Assembly (NCBI GenBank): GCA_002007465.1
Contig: LNAC01000737.1
Span: forward strand, 256,990-320,989
Origin: Ailurus styani
Taxonomy: Eukaryota > Chordata > Mammalia > Carnivora > Ailuridae
Reading direction: 5' to 3'
DNA length: 64,000 bases
Part shown: positions 51,101 to 63,583 of the stretch, piece by piece
Position numbering within the stretch: position 1 is the stretch's first letter
How the letters are laid out: each line of letters starts with the position of its first letter
Translations under genes and position numbers: made by a program
Notes under the pieces: generated by a model
What the model was told of the DNA's origin: nothing
Databases searched by the model: none
What the model saw: the letters and a program-made list of their open reading frames with translations, nothing else

Positions 51101-51834
51101 TAATTTCCCCTGAAACAATGCTTCATGATTTTATGAAATGGAATGTGCCTGATAGCATGTCTTTTTGATCAGAGGGAAACAATAAATTAGTCCCTTCTGG
51201 AGAATGTTCGCCAGTTATATAAAGACAAAAGAATGACAAATCATTATTCCTTTGTTTAATGAGTCAGCACAAGGCTGTTTAGCTTGAAAATAAAAAGATG
51301 AAGATATTGTGGGCATGCTTTAGGTCACTGAAGTCCTAAAAATTGAATAATTTTGTCAAATTTTGTATTCAAACAAAAAAAAGGAAAAAATCTCTCAGGG
51401 AGAGCAAATAGCACCTACAAAATCATGGAGTCAAAAAAAATAGCAATAAAGCTGAGGAATTACAAGTAGCTCCATATGATAGGATCAAAGGGTAGGATTC
51501 ATGTAAAAGTACGGGAAACATGATCCAAGAGCAGTGTGTAGGAATAAGGTCATGAAGTCTCCTTTATTTTACATCCAGAGTTACATGGGAGCCACTTTCA
51601 GATTTTAATCAGGCCAGGTGATCATAATTACACTATAAAGTTTCCTCAGGTGGCGGGACATAGGATGACTTGGAATGAGATAAGAGTTAGAATAGGAACA
51701 AAACCAAGAAAAAAATGGTATCTGTGAGATTAAGTAAAAACCTTTAAGAAAGGAATCAGCAGTGCCAAGTATCACCTAGGTAAATTGTCCGCAGGATTTG
51801 ACAACTAGTTGGTCCTTGTTGACCTGTGTGCTCC
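48171..51834. other. Upstream region, no gene recognised
   Basis: Either 5' flank of SACS or its first long intron, depending on where transcription starts. It contains a decayed ancient repeat (49.59-49.90 kb) and a purine-rich GGAA/GAAA tract at 50.10-50.20 kb. Open frames are short and without recognisable features. Confidence 0.6.
49590..49900 (+). repeat. Ancient interspersed repeat, family unresolved
   Basis: 'gaaaacaataaacaaatagacaaataat...', '...actgacatttgagaaaaggcctgaatgaa...' is the same type of sequence as at 18.9 and 20.6 kb. Family not determined. Confidence 0.45.
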
Positions 51835-52590
51835 AGAACCTGCAGGAATTTCCTGATGACTGTAGGATCAAGTTCAAGTTATTATGCATAACTTAGAAGG
51901 CCCATCACAACCATGCCCTGGTCGACCTTCTCAGATTCTTCTGAGCCTACCCCACTGTCTGTCTCCATGACCAGCTTATAATAATATATATAATAATAAC
52001 GAACCCTTAGTGAATACTTACAATGTGCCAGGTACCTACTAAAATCCTTATGTAATTTAACCCATTAGATCTTCCCAACAACCCCACGAAGTACATAAAA
52101 CCTTCATTTTCAGATAAAGAAAATGAAACTAAATGTTCTACTTGTAGCTCCAGAGCTAACAGTGGGAAAGCCAGTAGGAAAGCCAGGATCTGTAGTCCAA
52201 CTCCAGAGCCTGCATACTATTAATATTAAACTATAATATTCACAGAATATGATCCCTTCACTTTGCCTAGTTCCTGCATGTACCCTGCCTGCATTGTCCT
52301 CACCTACTTGAAGTCCCCTTCCTATCCCTTTCTATCCGATAAATCCCTTGGTCCTCGTCCAAGAATGACCACTTGTCCCAACTTTCAGAGTCTTCTGGGC
52401 TGATTCTTTCCATCTACTGTGTACGTTGTATATTCACTCTTGGTACTAAAGCACATATCACATTTTTATTAACTACTATTAATTTGTATTCATTGCAATG
52501 GAACACTTTTCATTCCTCTTTGTATCTCAAGGGCCTAGTACAAAGTAATATTCAATAAATGTTGCTAAGATGTTTGAAAGTTGAATGAAT
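51835..52590 (+). repeat. L2 LINE 3' region split by a MIR
   Basis: Left part: 'gactgtaggatcaagttcaag...aggcccatcacaaccatgccctggtcgacc'. Right part ends '...atctcaagggcctagtac...aatattcaataaatgttg...ttgaatgaatg', the typical L2 3' terminus. A MIR lies between them. Confidence 0.75.
51978..52225 (-). repeat. MIR SINE nested in L2
   Basis: Near full-length reverse MIR: '...agtgaatacttacaatgtgccaggtac...', '...atcttcccaacaaccccacgaag...', '...cattttcagataaagaaaatgaaac...', '...aagccaggatctgtagtccaactcc'. Confidence 0.85.
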
Positions 52591-54840
52591 GACTGCATAT
52601 AGGTCAATGGCAAATTCACTCCTAACATCGGCCAACGAGGTTTTGTTTTATTTTGGGGTCTGTTCAAAATGATTTGGACTGCAAGTAACTGATTACCTGA
52701 CTAGCAGTAGCTAAAATGATACGGGCTTGTTTTTCTCACACTTTAGGAAGTCTGGAGGAATGCCATTTTTTGACAATGTCAAGACCTTCTTCCCAGTGAT
52801 GTTTTGAGACTCTCTCTCCTTGTCAGAAAATGGCTCATACAGCTCTAATATATCTGTTTTCAATGCAGGAGGAAGGGCAGAAAAAAGCTCTACCTGTTTT
52901 TTCAGAAAAACAAGAATTTTCCCAGAAGACTTCTATTTCTCTCTCATTGGTCACCCCAAGCTACAAGGAAGGCAGGGAAAACCATGCCTCTCTGATATAA
53001 GGTTCTAGCAAAAGAACAGGGCTTTTTGAGGGACTGATCAGCCTACAACACTATCTACAACATTGCTCTAATACATATGGCAAATAAATTTTTAAAACAT
53101 ATACAGAAATATTAGAAAACAATGTAACTAGGAAGATTTTTAAAGTCTGATTAGTGACATACCAACACACATTTTTTAAAAGAATAGTAGGGGGAAATAT
53201 TTCATTCAGGTAATTTTTCTTTGCCTTGGGAAGGGATTTGGGTAAATTCTATGATTTTTCTGCTTACTTTTTTAATAACCACAGTCCTGGGGTCACTTTA
53301 AGTTACAAAATATTGTTTCAATTCTCTAACTGGAATAAGTTCCAGGCAAAATCACTAAATAAAGGTCAGTTTCTCCTTGATGTTGCCATCACAACCCCAC
53401 ACTAAAAGTTCTATAGTCAGATGCTGCCTGTCTTCCAGGACGGAGAGGTGGGCAGTCTCTCTTCTCTCCCTGTTCCCCCAAATAGTAGTTGTGATGTAAC
53501 CACACGCAGGCCAAAGCTGTGGACACAGGAAAGACAGGAGGCTCGATTTTTCCTTGGCTGGGTGGCTTTGAACTCTGTGGATCTGGCAGGAGATAAAGCT
53601 CACCATTTCTCCTGTGGGAGTCTTTGGAAAGTCGTGTCACTGAGAACCTCAGCACAGCGGTGAAAACATTTCTATATCGAGTGATCACTCATGACTCCTT
53701 CCACAACCTTAAGGAGTACCGTGTCATCTCCCACTTCTGGTTGCTCTGGCCCTACCTCAAGCAGACCCTATTGAAGAAAGTCCAACCTGGTGCTCTTCTA
53801 CTTGTTCAGTTGTGTTCTGTAGAAACTTCTCTCATGCTCCTTGCCCAGCAGACTTGGACAATGCCCGTGCCAATACAGCCACCTCCCTCCTGCTGTCTCA
53901 GAGTGCTTGGGCCGCAGGCCTGAATTGCCTCGACCCCAGTTCCAAGTTCTCTGTGTGGTTCACCAGGCTTAGTGTAAGGGAGGTAAACCCCTCTAACCCT
54001 GTCCACTTGGCAACATCTCTCTCCAAAAAATCCTCTACCCAACTTCCTCTACCCAACAATCCTCTACCCAAAATCCCCACCAAACTTCCCTCTCTGTCCT
54101 CTGGCTAAGCGGAGGTCTCAATCACAGCATGTGCTCTGAGGCTCTTTGTAACTGTGTATATGAGGAAGGGCCTGTCCCCAAACACTTTGGTATATAATAT
54201 TACTGTCAAAACTGAGGTAGGAAACACTTTATTTTACCACTTTCTTACCTTAGATACACATTAGCCATCAGAATGATTCAAATTGTGTTCTCATAAAGCC
54301 CAAGAACAAAAAATATGAATAGCATGTAAATATATATATATATGGGGGTATATATAATTATGTATTCATTAACTCAAAGTTCAGACACTACAGTACAACA
54401 GAATTATAGCAGTTAAACAAAATAACACCCAGCTCCTATGAGACTCACATTTTCATAATGGGGAGGAAGACAATAAATAAATACACAGATAAATAATATG
54501 CAAAGCAGAAATAAGTCCTATGATGAACTATGATGGGCAAAGAATGGAACATGACATGGGCTGCGGTGCTGTTCATCTTGATGCCATCTAAGAATGGAAC
54601 CGAATGTGCAAAGTGAGAAAGCATACTGAAGGAAGCTTTACGGTAATTGAGAGGACAACCCTTACACAAAGACAAACTATAAGGATATAATTTCTTCTCC
54701 ATTAAAGAACAAAATTTGCTATTCTAGTTTATTCTCCTTAACTCACTCATCTTATTACCATACTCTGCTTAAACTATTTAAATTTAAGGAAGTACTCATC
54801 GGAATCCTATGTATTTTACCCACTACAAATTTCTAAATGG
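52591..54840. other. Upstream region, no gene recognised
   Basis: Mostly unique sequence. A TA-rich microsatellite lies at 54.33-54.36 kb and a short piece of the unresolved ancient repeat near 54.45-54.53 kb. Overlapping open frames of up to 99 codons at 53.4-54.1 kb lie on both strands, without start context, domains or splice structure that would support a gene. Confidence 0.6.
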
Positions 54841-55568
54841 AGTATCTCAACCACATCGATAAAAGAAAGGACAAATACCATATGATCCTCTTAATAGATG
54901 CAAAAAAAAGCATTTGACAAAATACAGCACCCATTCTTGATAAAAACCCTCAACAGAGCAGGGATAGGGGGAAAATAAAAAGCCCTACATCATAAAATAT
55001 CATAAAAGACCCACAGCTAATATCATCCTCAATGGGGAAAAGCTGAGAGTTTTCCCCTAGAGTTAGGAAGAAGACAGGGATGTCCACTCTCATCATGACT
55101 ATTTAACATAGTACTGGAATTCTTAGCCTCAGCAATCAGACAACACAAAGAAATAAAAGGCATCCAAACTGGCAAGGAAAAAATCAAACTTTCACTATTA
55201 AGAGACAACAAGATACTCTCTGCAGAAAACCTGAAAGACTCCCCCCCAAAATTGCTAGAACTAACACATGAATTCAGCAAAGTCACAAGATATAAAATCA
55301 ATGTAAGGAAGTCTGTTGCATTTCTATACACCAATAATGAAGCAGCAGAAAAAGAAATCAAGGAATCAATCACATTTACAATTACGCCAAAAACCATAAG
55401 ATGGTGTAATTTACAATTACATCAAACCTAACCAAAGAGGTAAAAGACCTGTACTCTGTAAACTATAGAACACTTATGAAAGAAATTGAAGAGGACATAA
55501 AGAAATAGGAAAAATTCCATGCTCGTGGATTGGGAGAACAAACATTGTTGAAATGTCTATACTACCCA

Positions 55569-55756
55569 GGGGCACCAGGGTGGCTCAATAGTCAGTTAAA
55601 GTGTCTGGCCCTTGATTTAGGCTTAGATCATGATCTCAGGGTCCTGCATGGGGCTCCATATTCAGTGTAGAGTCTGCTTTTCCCTCTCCCTCTGTTCCTC
55701 CCCCTCGCTCATGTTCTCTCTCTCTCTCTCAAAAAAAAATAAATAAAATATTTTTT
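55569..55756 (+). mobile_element. CAN-SINE nested in L1
   Basis: Diverged copy with 'accagggtggctcaatagtc' near its head and an (AAAT)-rich tail. A perfect 18-base target-site duplication (aaatgtctatactaccca) lies at 55551-55568 and 55757-55774. Confidence 0.95.
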
Positions 55757-56110
55757 AAATGTCTATACTACCCAAAGGCAATCAACACATTTAATGCAAT
55801 CCCTATCAAAATACCACCAACATTTTTCACAGAACTAGAACAACAATGCCAAAATTTGTATCAAACCAGAAAAGATCCCAAATAGCCAAAGTAATGTTGA
55901 AAAAGAAAACCAAAGCTGGAAGCATCACAATTCCAAACTTCAGGTTGTATTACAAAGCTGGAGTCATCAAGACAGTGTGGTACTTGCACAAGAACACACA
56001 CAGAGATCAATGGAACAGAACAGAAAACCCAGAAACATACCCACAGCTAAATGGCCAACTAATCTCTGACAAAGCAGGAAAGAATATCCAATGGAAGAAA
56101 AGACAGTCAC

Positions 56111-56316
56111 ACAAACTGAAGGTTACTGGGGGGTGGGAGGGTAGGGATAGGGTGGATGGGTTATGGACATTGGGGAGGGTTTGTGCTTTGGTGAATGCTG
56201 TGAAAGATGTAAGCCTGATGATTCACAGACCTGTACCCCTTGGGTAAAGAATAAAAATAAAATTTAAAAAAAAAGAAAAGAAAAAAAAAAGAAGTTCACC
56301 GGTAGTCAAAAAAAAA
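56111..56316 (+). mobile_element. Short L1 3' end with probable 3' transduction
   Basis: About 160 bases of L1 3'UTR ('...ggttactggggggtgggagg...', '...gtaagcctgatgattcacag...') end in an A-rich tail. Then come 17 non-repeat bases (gaagttcaccggtagtc) and a second A run. The 13-base duplication aaaagacagtcac flanks the whole unit at 56098-56110 and 56317-56329. The double poly(A) inside one duplication pair is the mark of read-through past the source element's own signal. Confidence 0.88.
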
Positions 56317-57590
56317 AAAAGACAGTCACTTCAACAAATGGTATTAGGAAAACTGGACAGCAACATGCAGAGAATGAAGCTGGAGCACTTTCTTACACCG
56401 TACCCCAAAATAAATTCAAAATGGATGAAAGACCTAAAAGTGAGACAGGAAACCATCAGAACCCTAGCAGGGAACACAAGCAACGATCTCTCAGTGGTAG
56501 CAACTTCTTACTAGGCATGTTGCTGGAGGAAAGGAAAACAAAAGTAAAAATGAACTATTGGAACTTCATCAAGATAAAGAGCTTCTGCACAGTGAAGGAA
56601 GCTATCAACAAAACTAAACGGCCTACAGAGTGAGAGAAGATATTTGCAAATGACATGCCTGATAAAGGGTTAATATCCAAAATCTATAAAGAGCTTATCA
56701 AACTCGACACCCGAAAAACAAATAATCCAGTTAACAAATTGGCAGAAGACATGAATAGATATTTTTCCCAAGAAGACATCCAGATAGCTAACAGACATAT
56801 GAAAACATGCTCTGCATCGCTCATCATCAGGGAAATACAAATCTAAACCACAATGAGAGACCACATCATATACGTCAAAGTTGATAAGGATACGAAGAAA
56901 GGAAAACCCTCTTGCACTGTTGGTAGAAATGCAAACTGGAGCAGTCACTCTGGAAAACAGTATGGAGGTCCCTCAAAATGTTAAAAATAGAACTTCCCTA
57001 TGCAATACTAGCAATGGCTCTACTTTTTACCCAAAGGATCCAAAAATAGAGATTTGAAGGGATACATGCACTCCAATGTTTACAGCAGCATTATCAACAA
57101 TAGACAAACTATGAAAAGAACCCAAATGTCCATCAACTGACAAATGGATAAAGAAGATGTGGAAAACAAAATTAAAAAAAAAAGATGTGGTAAATACATA
57201 TGATGAAATATTACTTAGTCATCAAAAAGAATGAAATCTTCCCATTTGCAAATGACATGGATAGAACTGGAGTATATATTACGCTAAGCAAAATAAGTTG
57301 GACAGAGAAAGACAAACACTGTATGATTTCACTCATATGTGGAATTTAAGGGGAAAAAAGATGAACATATGGGAAGTGGGAAAAAGGAGAGAGGGAAGTA
57401 AACCATAAGATACTCTTAACGATAGAGAACAAACAAGGTTGTTAATGGAGGGAGGTGGGTGGGGGGATAGGCTAGATGGGTGATGGGTATTAAAGAGGGC
57501 ACTTGTGATGATGAGCACTGGGTGTTATATGTTAAGTGATGAATCACTAAATTCTATTCCTGAAAACAATATTGCACTATGTGTTAACTA

Positions 57591-58689
57591 ACTAGAATTT
57601 AAATGAAAATTTGAAAAAATTAAGTCACTTAAACTACCTATTTAATTGAGGTATTCTTCCAGCTGCTGAATATTTTGCTTAATACTGGTTTTCAATTCAT
57701 TCAATGAGTACGATCGCTCTCAGGGGAAGCACTCCATTTTTGTTTATATTCCTACAAGAGTACACTAGGTTTGGGTGTGCACTAGGTTGTGTGTGTACAA
57801 TTACGAGTATGTATGTTAGGGCATGTAGAAGGCAAGTGTCACCATTCTCTTCTGCATGCTATGAGTCTTTATGCATCTGAATGATAGTAAAGTATTATCA
57901 CCGACGGAAGCAGGATTTTTAGCTGTCTGTGCCGAGACATTCTGCACAAGTTAAACGAGGAAACTTCTGCATTCTCGCTCATCTCCTGCACATCCTAAAA
58001 GGCCCTGTGCAGTTACGGTGGGATATACACAGCAATCGGGGTAAGGGGTGGCAGGTGGCGCCCAGACTCATGACATCTGGGTAGGACAGGATGTTAAATG
58101 GAGTCATTAATAACACAAATTAATAATTCATGGCAACTAGCAGAAAGCCATATGCCTCTATGCTTATCTCTACAGCCTTCTTCCCTTGGCCTTCTTCTCT
58201 TCCTTACCCCTGAGTTACTGACCTTGCTGTGTGTGATAAGCCTCCCTCCAGGTTCTGTCAGACTGACCTTGCTAAGTACTTTTCCTAAGTCAGGCTTGTT
58301 GGCATTCCACCAGCTTTCTCTTTATGCTTCTTACGGCATCCCCATACTTCCTCCTCTACCTCCCCCTACCCCCCGCCCCGCAACTGCTCTGGCCGTACCA
58401 TCCCCATCACCTCTCCCCTCTTCTAGGCTTTCCTAGAACCAACTACTCACATACAAATCCAATTTTGACAATTCTGAGTTCAGTTCAAGCCTGCCCGGGA
58501 AATGCAGCCGTGACCCAGTGTCCGCACACAAACATACAAGAGCACTGCAGGGGGCAGTCGGGGTCTTGAGGAAACATAGCTACAGAAAACAGGGCCCAAA
58601 TCAAGATAAAATGGTGGGCTGAAGATGCAAATCTCAGTACCAATGGCTTCCCATGTCACTCAGAGGAAAAGCAAGGGTCCTTAGTGTAT
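57591..58689. other. Upstream region, no gene recognised
   Basis: Unique-looking sequence with a CT/C-rich stretch at 58.34-58.43 kb. Nothing recognisable as a gene or regulatory element. Confidence 0.6.
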
Positions 58690-59215
58690 AAGGTGTTAGT
58701 ATTCAATCCCCCTGTGTCCCAGGGCTCATGTCCTCCTGGATCATTGTCCCTTGGTCCCTGCCTCATCTCCCTCTGGCTCATTCCACCACAGCCGCACATG
58801 GCACCTTCAGTCCTGAACACTAAACCACACTCCCTGCCCCAGGGTCTCTGCGCTCGCTATTCCCCATTGGTGTGATCTTCATCCAGAAGGCATTTCTTAC
58901 TCCCTCACCTCCTTTATGTCTGCACTCACATGTTGTCTATCTCAGGAGGCCTCCCCAACCACCCTGTAAAAAGAGCAACATTCCCAATGTCCTCCCCCTT
59001 AAGTTACCTAATCCCCACACTACACTACCATCTACATGACCATCTGATACTTATCTGGTTTCTTATTTGTACAATATCTATCTTGATCTACCATGTTTTC
59101 CACTCCTGGAGAGCAAAGTCATCATCTGTTGAATTCACTGTTCTCTTCTCAGCACGGGTGGGGTCTGGCATGCCATAGGCACTCAGTAAATACTGCTGAA
59201 TACATGAATGGATGG
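58690..59215 (+). repeat. L2 LINE 3' region
   Basis: '...gcatttcttactccctcacctcctttatgtctgcactcacatgttg...', '...aggaggcctccccaaccaccctg...', '...gcataggcactcagtaaatactgctgaatac' follows the L2 consensus to its 3' end. Confidence 0.8.
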
Positions 59216-59658
59216 ATGTTCACTCTGCTGGCATCCTGGAGCCCAGGCTGATCATCGATACCTCTCCCACCTTGTTCCAGCCTCTGACCCCAGGGCTCCA
59301 GCAGTGCCAGGCTCACTGCAGCTACAGCTGTGGCATGGCTCTGACTCTGCCCGTTGGTTGTGCCCTGGCTTCAGTCCTCTGGCCAGTGGCCCTCCACTGT
59401 GCTCCGGGGAGCCTGTGGCCTGGTGTCCTACACTCAGTCTGCAGGTGCCAGCTGACCCCAACCCACAGGTCATTTAGCAGACAGGTCTTGCCACTTTGGC
59501 TTCCTTCCCAGGGCAAGCAACCACCAGCAGATTGATAGAACAAGGTCACGCCCACGTCTTACTTCCTTAATGAAGATTCTTGAATCTTGGTGAGATCTCA
59601 TAGCTGAAACATTCAGAAAACCTGTGTCTGGGGTTTAAGATTAAGAAAATACATTCTG

Positions 59659-59855
59659 GGGATGTCTGGGTGGCTCAGTCAGTTAAGCATCTGCCTTTGG
59701 CTCAGGTCATGATCCCAGGGCCCTGGGATAGAACCCTGCTCTGGGCTCCCGGCTCAGTGGCGAGTCTGCTCTCCCTCTTTCTCTGCCCCCCGCAACTCAT
59801 GCTCACACTCTCCCTCTCTCTCGTGTTAATAAATAAAATCTTTAACAAAAAAAGA
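59659..59855 (+). mobile_element. CAN-SINE
   Basis: Head 'gggatgtctgggtggctcag', CT-rich body and an AATAAA-A tail. The imperfect duplication aagaaaatacattctg / aagaaactacattctg lies at 59643-59658 and 59856-59871. Confidence 0.92.
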
Positions 59856-60324
59856 AAGAAACTACATTCTGATGACTCTCGCTAAGAGATGTTTCTAAGA
59901 GATGCACCTCTGCACAAGAGACTTCAGTTTTGCTGCAGCAGACCCTGCTAGAATTGCATCAGGACTTCTGTGCTCTCCCCAGATCCTCCTAGGTTGGCCA
60001 CCAAGGCCCTTTCCATCTTCAGACACGTCCTTCTCATGCCCTTGTGCCATGTCCTGCCTAAGGTAGGAAGTCCCAAAACTCCCGAACATGTTAACACCCC
60101 TCCCTGCAGTAGTGTAACACTAAATCATGCTCTTTTGCTCCCCAATACTGCAACATAGACCATAAGAGCCTCAGACAGTGTGACCCCTCCACCACTGGTT
60201 TGTGGCCTTCCCAGGCCCCTTCCCAGTACCACATCTCTCCATCCTGTGCTGAAAACTTCCCAAGCCTTGAAAACAGTATTCCAAGTTGAATGAGCCAAGC
60301 ATTCAAGACCACACATGGTGGGCT

Positions 60325-60562
60325 TCCATGTGTATGAAATGTTCAGAGTAGGCAAATCCATAGAGACAGAGAGTAGACTGCTGTTTGCCAGGGGCTGGGG
60401 AGAAGGGACAGTAAGGAGTAACTGCTAATGGGCTTCATTGGGGGATGGTGAAAATGTTCTGGAATAGTGACACATACTGGTGAATATCCTTAAAAACTAC
60501 TGAACTGGAGCCTTTAAAATGGTGAACACTATGTTATGTGAATTATGTCTTAAAAAGAAAAA
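60325..60562 (+). repeat. Old L1 3' UTR fragment
   Basis: '...atgttcagagtaggcaaatcc...', '...gtttgccaggggctggggag...', '...gtgaaaatgttctggaatag...', '...tatgtgaattatgtctt' follows the 3' end of old L1M-type elements. Confidence 0.65.
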
Positions 60563-63374
60563 CAATAATAACATCATAGTTGATGTGACTATATCACCAT
60601 ACCACCACGTGTTGACTCCCTCTGGGCACAACATTTTTAATGTGGCTACCTTAACTTTTTTAGTGACTCAGGTGGTTTATTTCACTATCTTCTTAAGAGA
60701 TTCTAAGTCGTTTTCCAGAATTGTCAGAACTGACAGCTTTGCCCCAAATACATACACAAATAAGACAAAATGCAAACTCCTTAGCAGAGTATCCAAGTCC
60801 TGCTTTTCTCCCTGATCTCTCACTGACTTTGGTTTACTTTCCTCACCTCTCACCTACCCTTGCACGCTCTTCAAATTAACTCACTGAGCTCAGTCACGTG
60901 ACCTTTACATCTAGTTTCCTTCCTTCCTCAATGTCCACTGCACCTTCAAATTCAATATTCTTCAGGAAGCCTGATGCTTCACAAGACAAGACGGGCTGGT
61001 TTCCACCTCCTTGGTCACTCATCCCACCTGTGTCTCCTCCCTGTGCGCACTGACAACAGGGTACCACTGGGACCCAGAGCTCCACCTTCAAAGCCTTATG
61101 CAGAGTTACCTCTTTAAGGGAAAACGAGGTCTTCAACCAGAAATGCAGGCGGCGCAGGCAGAATTTAACCGACAGGCCACATTTAATAACCAATAAGTCA
61201 GACAAATGACAAAACTTCCTTTCCTTTGTGCTAATGTAGACACAATTGCTTAACTTTTATTTTTAGTTACATTGAACGTGCTTTGGGAAATGATGTCATG
61301 TTTCTGAATTAACATTCCTGTGTTTTCTACTCATATAAGAGTACTATGAATTCCCTAAAGTGCCATAAAAATTATGAGGAAATAAGCTTGCACAGACTTT
61401 ACATGATGCTTTTGAATCTATTGTTAATTTTAATATGAACTAGTTGTCTGGTTGCCAAAAATCATACATTATTCAAACACAGCTTTGCCAAAGCAAAATT
61501 AACCAGTGGCGGCCTTAAGTGTAGTCATGCTTACACATATCCATTGACTAATCCAAAGGGAATTTGCATTAGAAAGGGAAAAAAATGACTTAGCCCCCCA
61601 GATATTATAAAGGTGACACATCTTGAGCTGTATTAGCCAATTCAAGGAATACTAAAACCACATGTGAAATCCTCTGAATTCTGAATTGCTCTTCCATTTA
61701 TGGTGACCTTTGATTAAACAGCCTCTCTTGGAATATTTTATAGAAAACATGGAGACAGAGTCAGCTGGCTGTAGCAGTAAGTACATTAAAATAAATTTAC
61801 TGCTTGCTAATGAATAGAAAGTTTGAATGGAGGTTCAGGCTTAGACACAATAGTAGGAAACTTGTGATATAAACCTATCCCATCATAAAACTGAACAAAT
61901 TGAACATAGAAATGGAAATAGTAGGAGCAACAAATGCCATAATACATTTCTTCTTTTTTTCTGCTTCTCCTGGCTATTGATATTCTTCCAGTCAGTTCAT
62001 TTTCCTTCTATTTGTCCTTTATTTTCCTGAGTTGTTCTTTTTTCGCCTTCTGTCCTTCTCCATCCTCTGCCCCTTGTGTGGTAGTGAATGAGGGTGTGAC
62101 CCCACCAATTCTCACACCTGCCGGCTGGCGGATTGTCACTGTTCTGAGCACACGTTCTCACATGTATAACTGGACTGTCAGGTTATTGTCAGGTGAAATG
62201 GGGCAGTCACTGACCCGAGAGGTGCTCATTTATTCATATAAAAAGATGTGTAGCACCACTATGTGCTGGCCATTGGTACCATGATAAATGAGCCCAGCTC
62301 CTGCCTTGGGGCTGCATCACCTCATGGGAACAGCTGCCAGGCAGGAATTGCAAAATGGCAGCCTCCATACTCCTTTTTCTCACCCCCAGTCTCTTCCTTC
62401 TCCCTTCTCTCTTGCTTGGGCATCTGATCGGTCAAGATCAATGTCAGGAAAAAAAAAAATGAGAATCAGGCAATGGGTGTCTTGGATACTCTTGAAGCCC
62501 TTTATCTCAACCTCACCTCCTCTGGATATGCCCTACCCCATTCACCGCTTCTCCAGCTCTGCAAGTTCAGTAAACATTAACTTCGCATGTTCTATGTGCA
62601 GGCACGCTATCCTACTGCCTCTAAGGAACGTGAAGAATGGCACGATATACAAACATAATCAAGATAATTTTCATATAAAAGGAAAAGTGTTAAAATAAAG
62701 AAAACCTACCTAAGTCATTAGTTGCTACAAATGCCAAGATACCGTCTTCCGTTAATAGGGCTTTCCTGGACCAGCGCCATGGGTCCACGAGCCGGTCAGG
62801 AAAGAGACTGCACTCCTGGATGGTTTTATAAAGCTGTTTTTTTTTTCTTTTCTTCCCCCATTATCTTTATCCCCAAGCATACTGCAGGGCTCAGCTTCCA
62901 GGCAGATCTATCTAAGCATTGGTGATGGTTCTCCTGCTGGTCTAGGGCACACTTCAGTTCCCCGGCATCCTTCCTACATGTGAACAGTCTCACTCCAAAG
63001 TGACCCTGGCATTCCCTTCTCATGCATCTTCATAAGTCTCTGTGTGTTTAGAGAGAGAATTTGTCTTTCCACCTCTTTAGGCCTTCTGGTGCAGACCAGG
63101 TAGTTGTCAACAGCACACCACTCTCAGTGCCTGTGGCATTGTCCTTTGATTACTGCTTGCTTCTTCCAACAGGAAAGCAATGAAAGGCTATTCTCCACAG
63201 CTAATACCTCTCTCCCAAGAATATATGTATTTTAACAGGGGATTTTCATTTCTGCTGCTGTGCAGGAACTGGGTTCATATTTTGGGAAGTTTAGTCACCC
63301 GACTTCCTCTGAAATCATATCACAAAGACAGTCCACTCATTTTAAGCAGCACTGAGGATGGGGAGAAACTCAAA
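60563..63374. other. Upstream region, no gene recognised
   Basis: No repeat body or exon could be recognised with confidence. Open frames of up to 136 codons (62288-62698, plus strand) show only low-complexity Ser/Pro-rich text. Confidence 0.55.
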
Positions 63375-63583
63375 ACAGTGCCTAATAATAATACCTGCCA
63401 TTAATTAAGTACTTACCAAGCACCAAACCCTTCTTATTTAATCTTCACAAAAACATTATGAGACATTCTTAATCCTATTTGATTCCCATGGATGATGAAA
63501 GATTCAGAAAGGTCAAAACTGCCCAAGACCACACACAGGGTCAAGACCTAACCCCACGCTGAGCAAACCCAAAACCTGGATTT
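63375..63583 (-). repeat. MIR SINE, cut by a CAN-SINE
   Basis: Reverse MIR: '...taattaagtacttaccaagcacc...', '...atttaatcttcacaaaaacattatgagac...', '...gaaaggtcaaaactgcccaagaccacacacagg'. Confidence 0.75.

Larger units (their letters stand above)
54841..57590 (+). mobile_element. L1 LINE, 5'-truncated
   Basis: Same family and strand as the L1 at 36.8-40.6 kb, starting in the reverse-transcriptase region ('cataccat... atagatgcaaaaaaaagcat'). The two align almost base for base over long stretches (for example 55880-56100 against 39120-39335). Interrupted by a CAN-SINE at 55.57 kb and a short L1 3' end at 56.11 kb. Frames are broken by many indels. Confidence 0.9.

Noticed and set aside
53389..54108. 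Cluster of overlapping 60-99 codon frames on both strands
   Set aside because: No recognised domain, splice structure or poly(A) context. An antisense non-coding RNA (SACS-AS1 in human) maps near this part of the gene, but nothing in the sequence lets me place it.
59208..59555. Overlapping frames with Cys/Trp/Leu-rich text
   Set aside because: GC-rich non-coding sequence after an L2 end; both strands are equally open, as expected by chance.
61750..61780. Plus-strand ATG GAG ACA with a donor-like CAG|TAAGTA nearby
   Set aside because: It resembles the human sacsin start (MET) but lies on the wrong strand and lacks a GT donor at the proper place.
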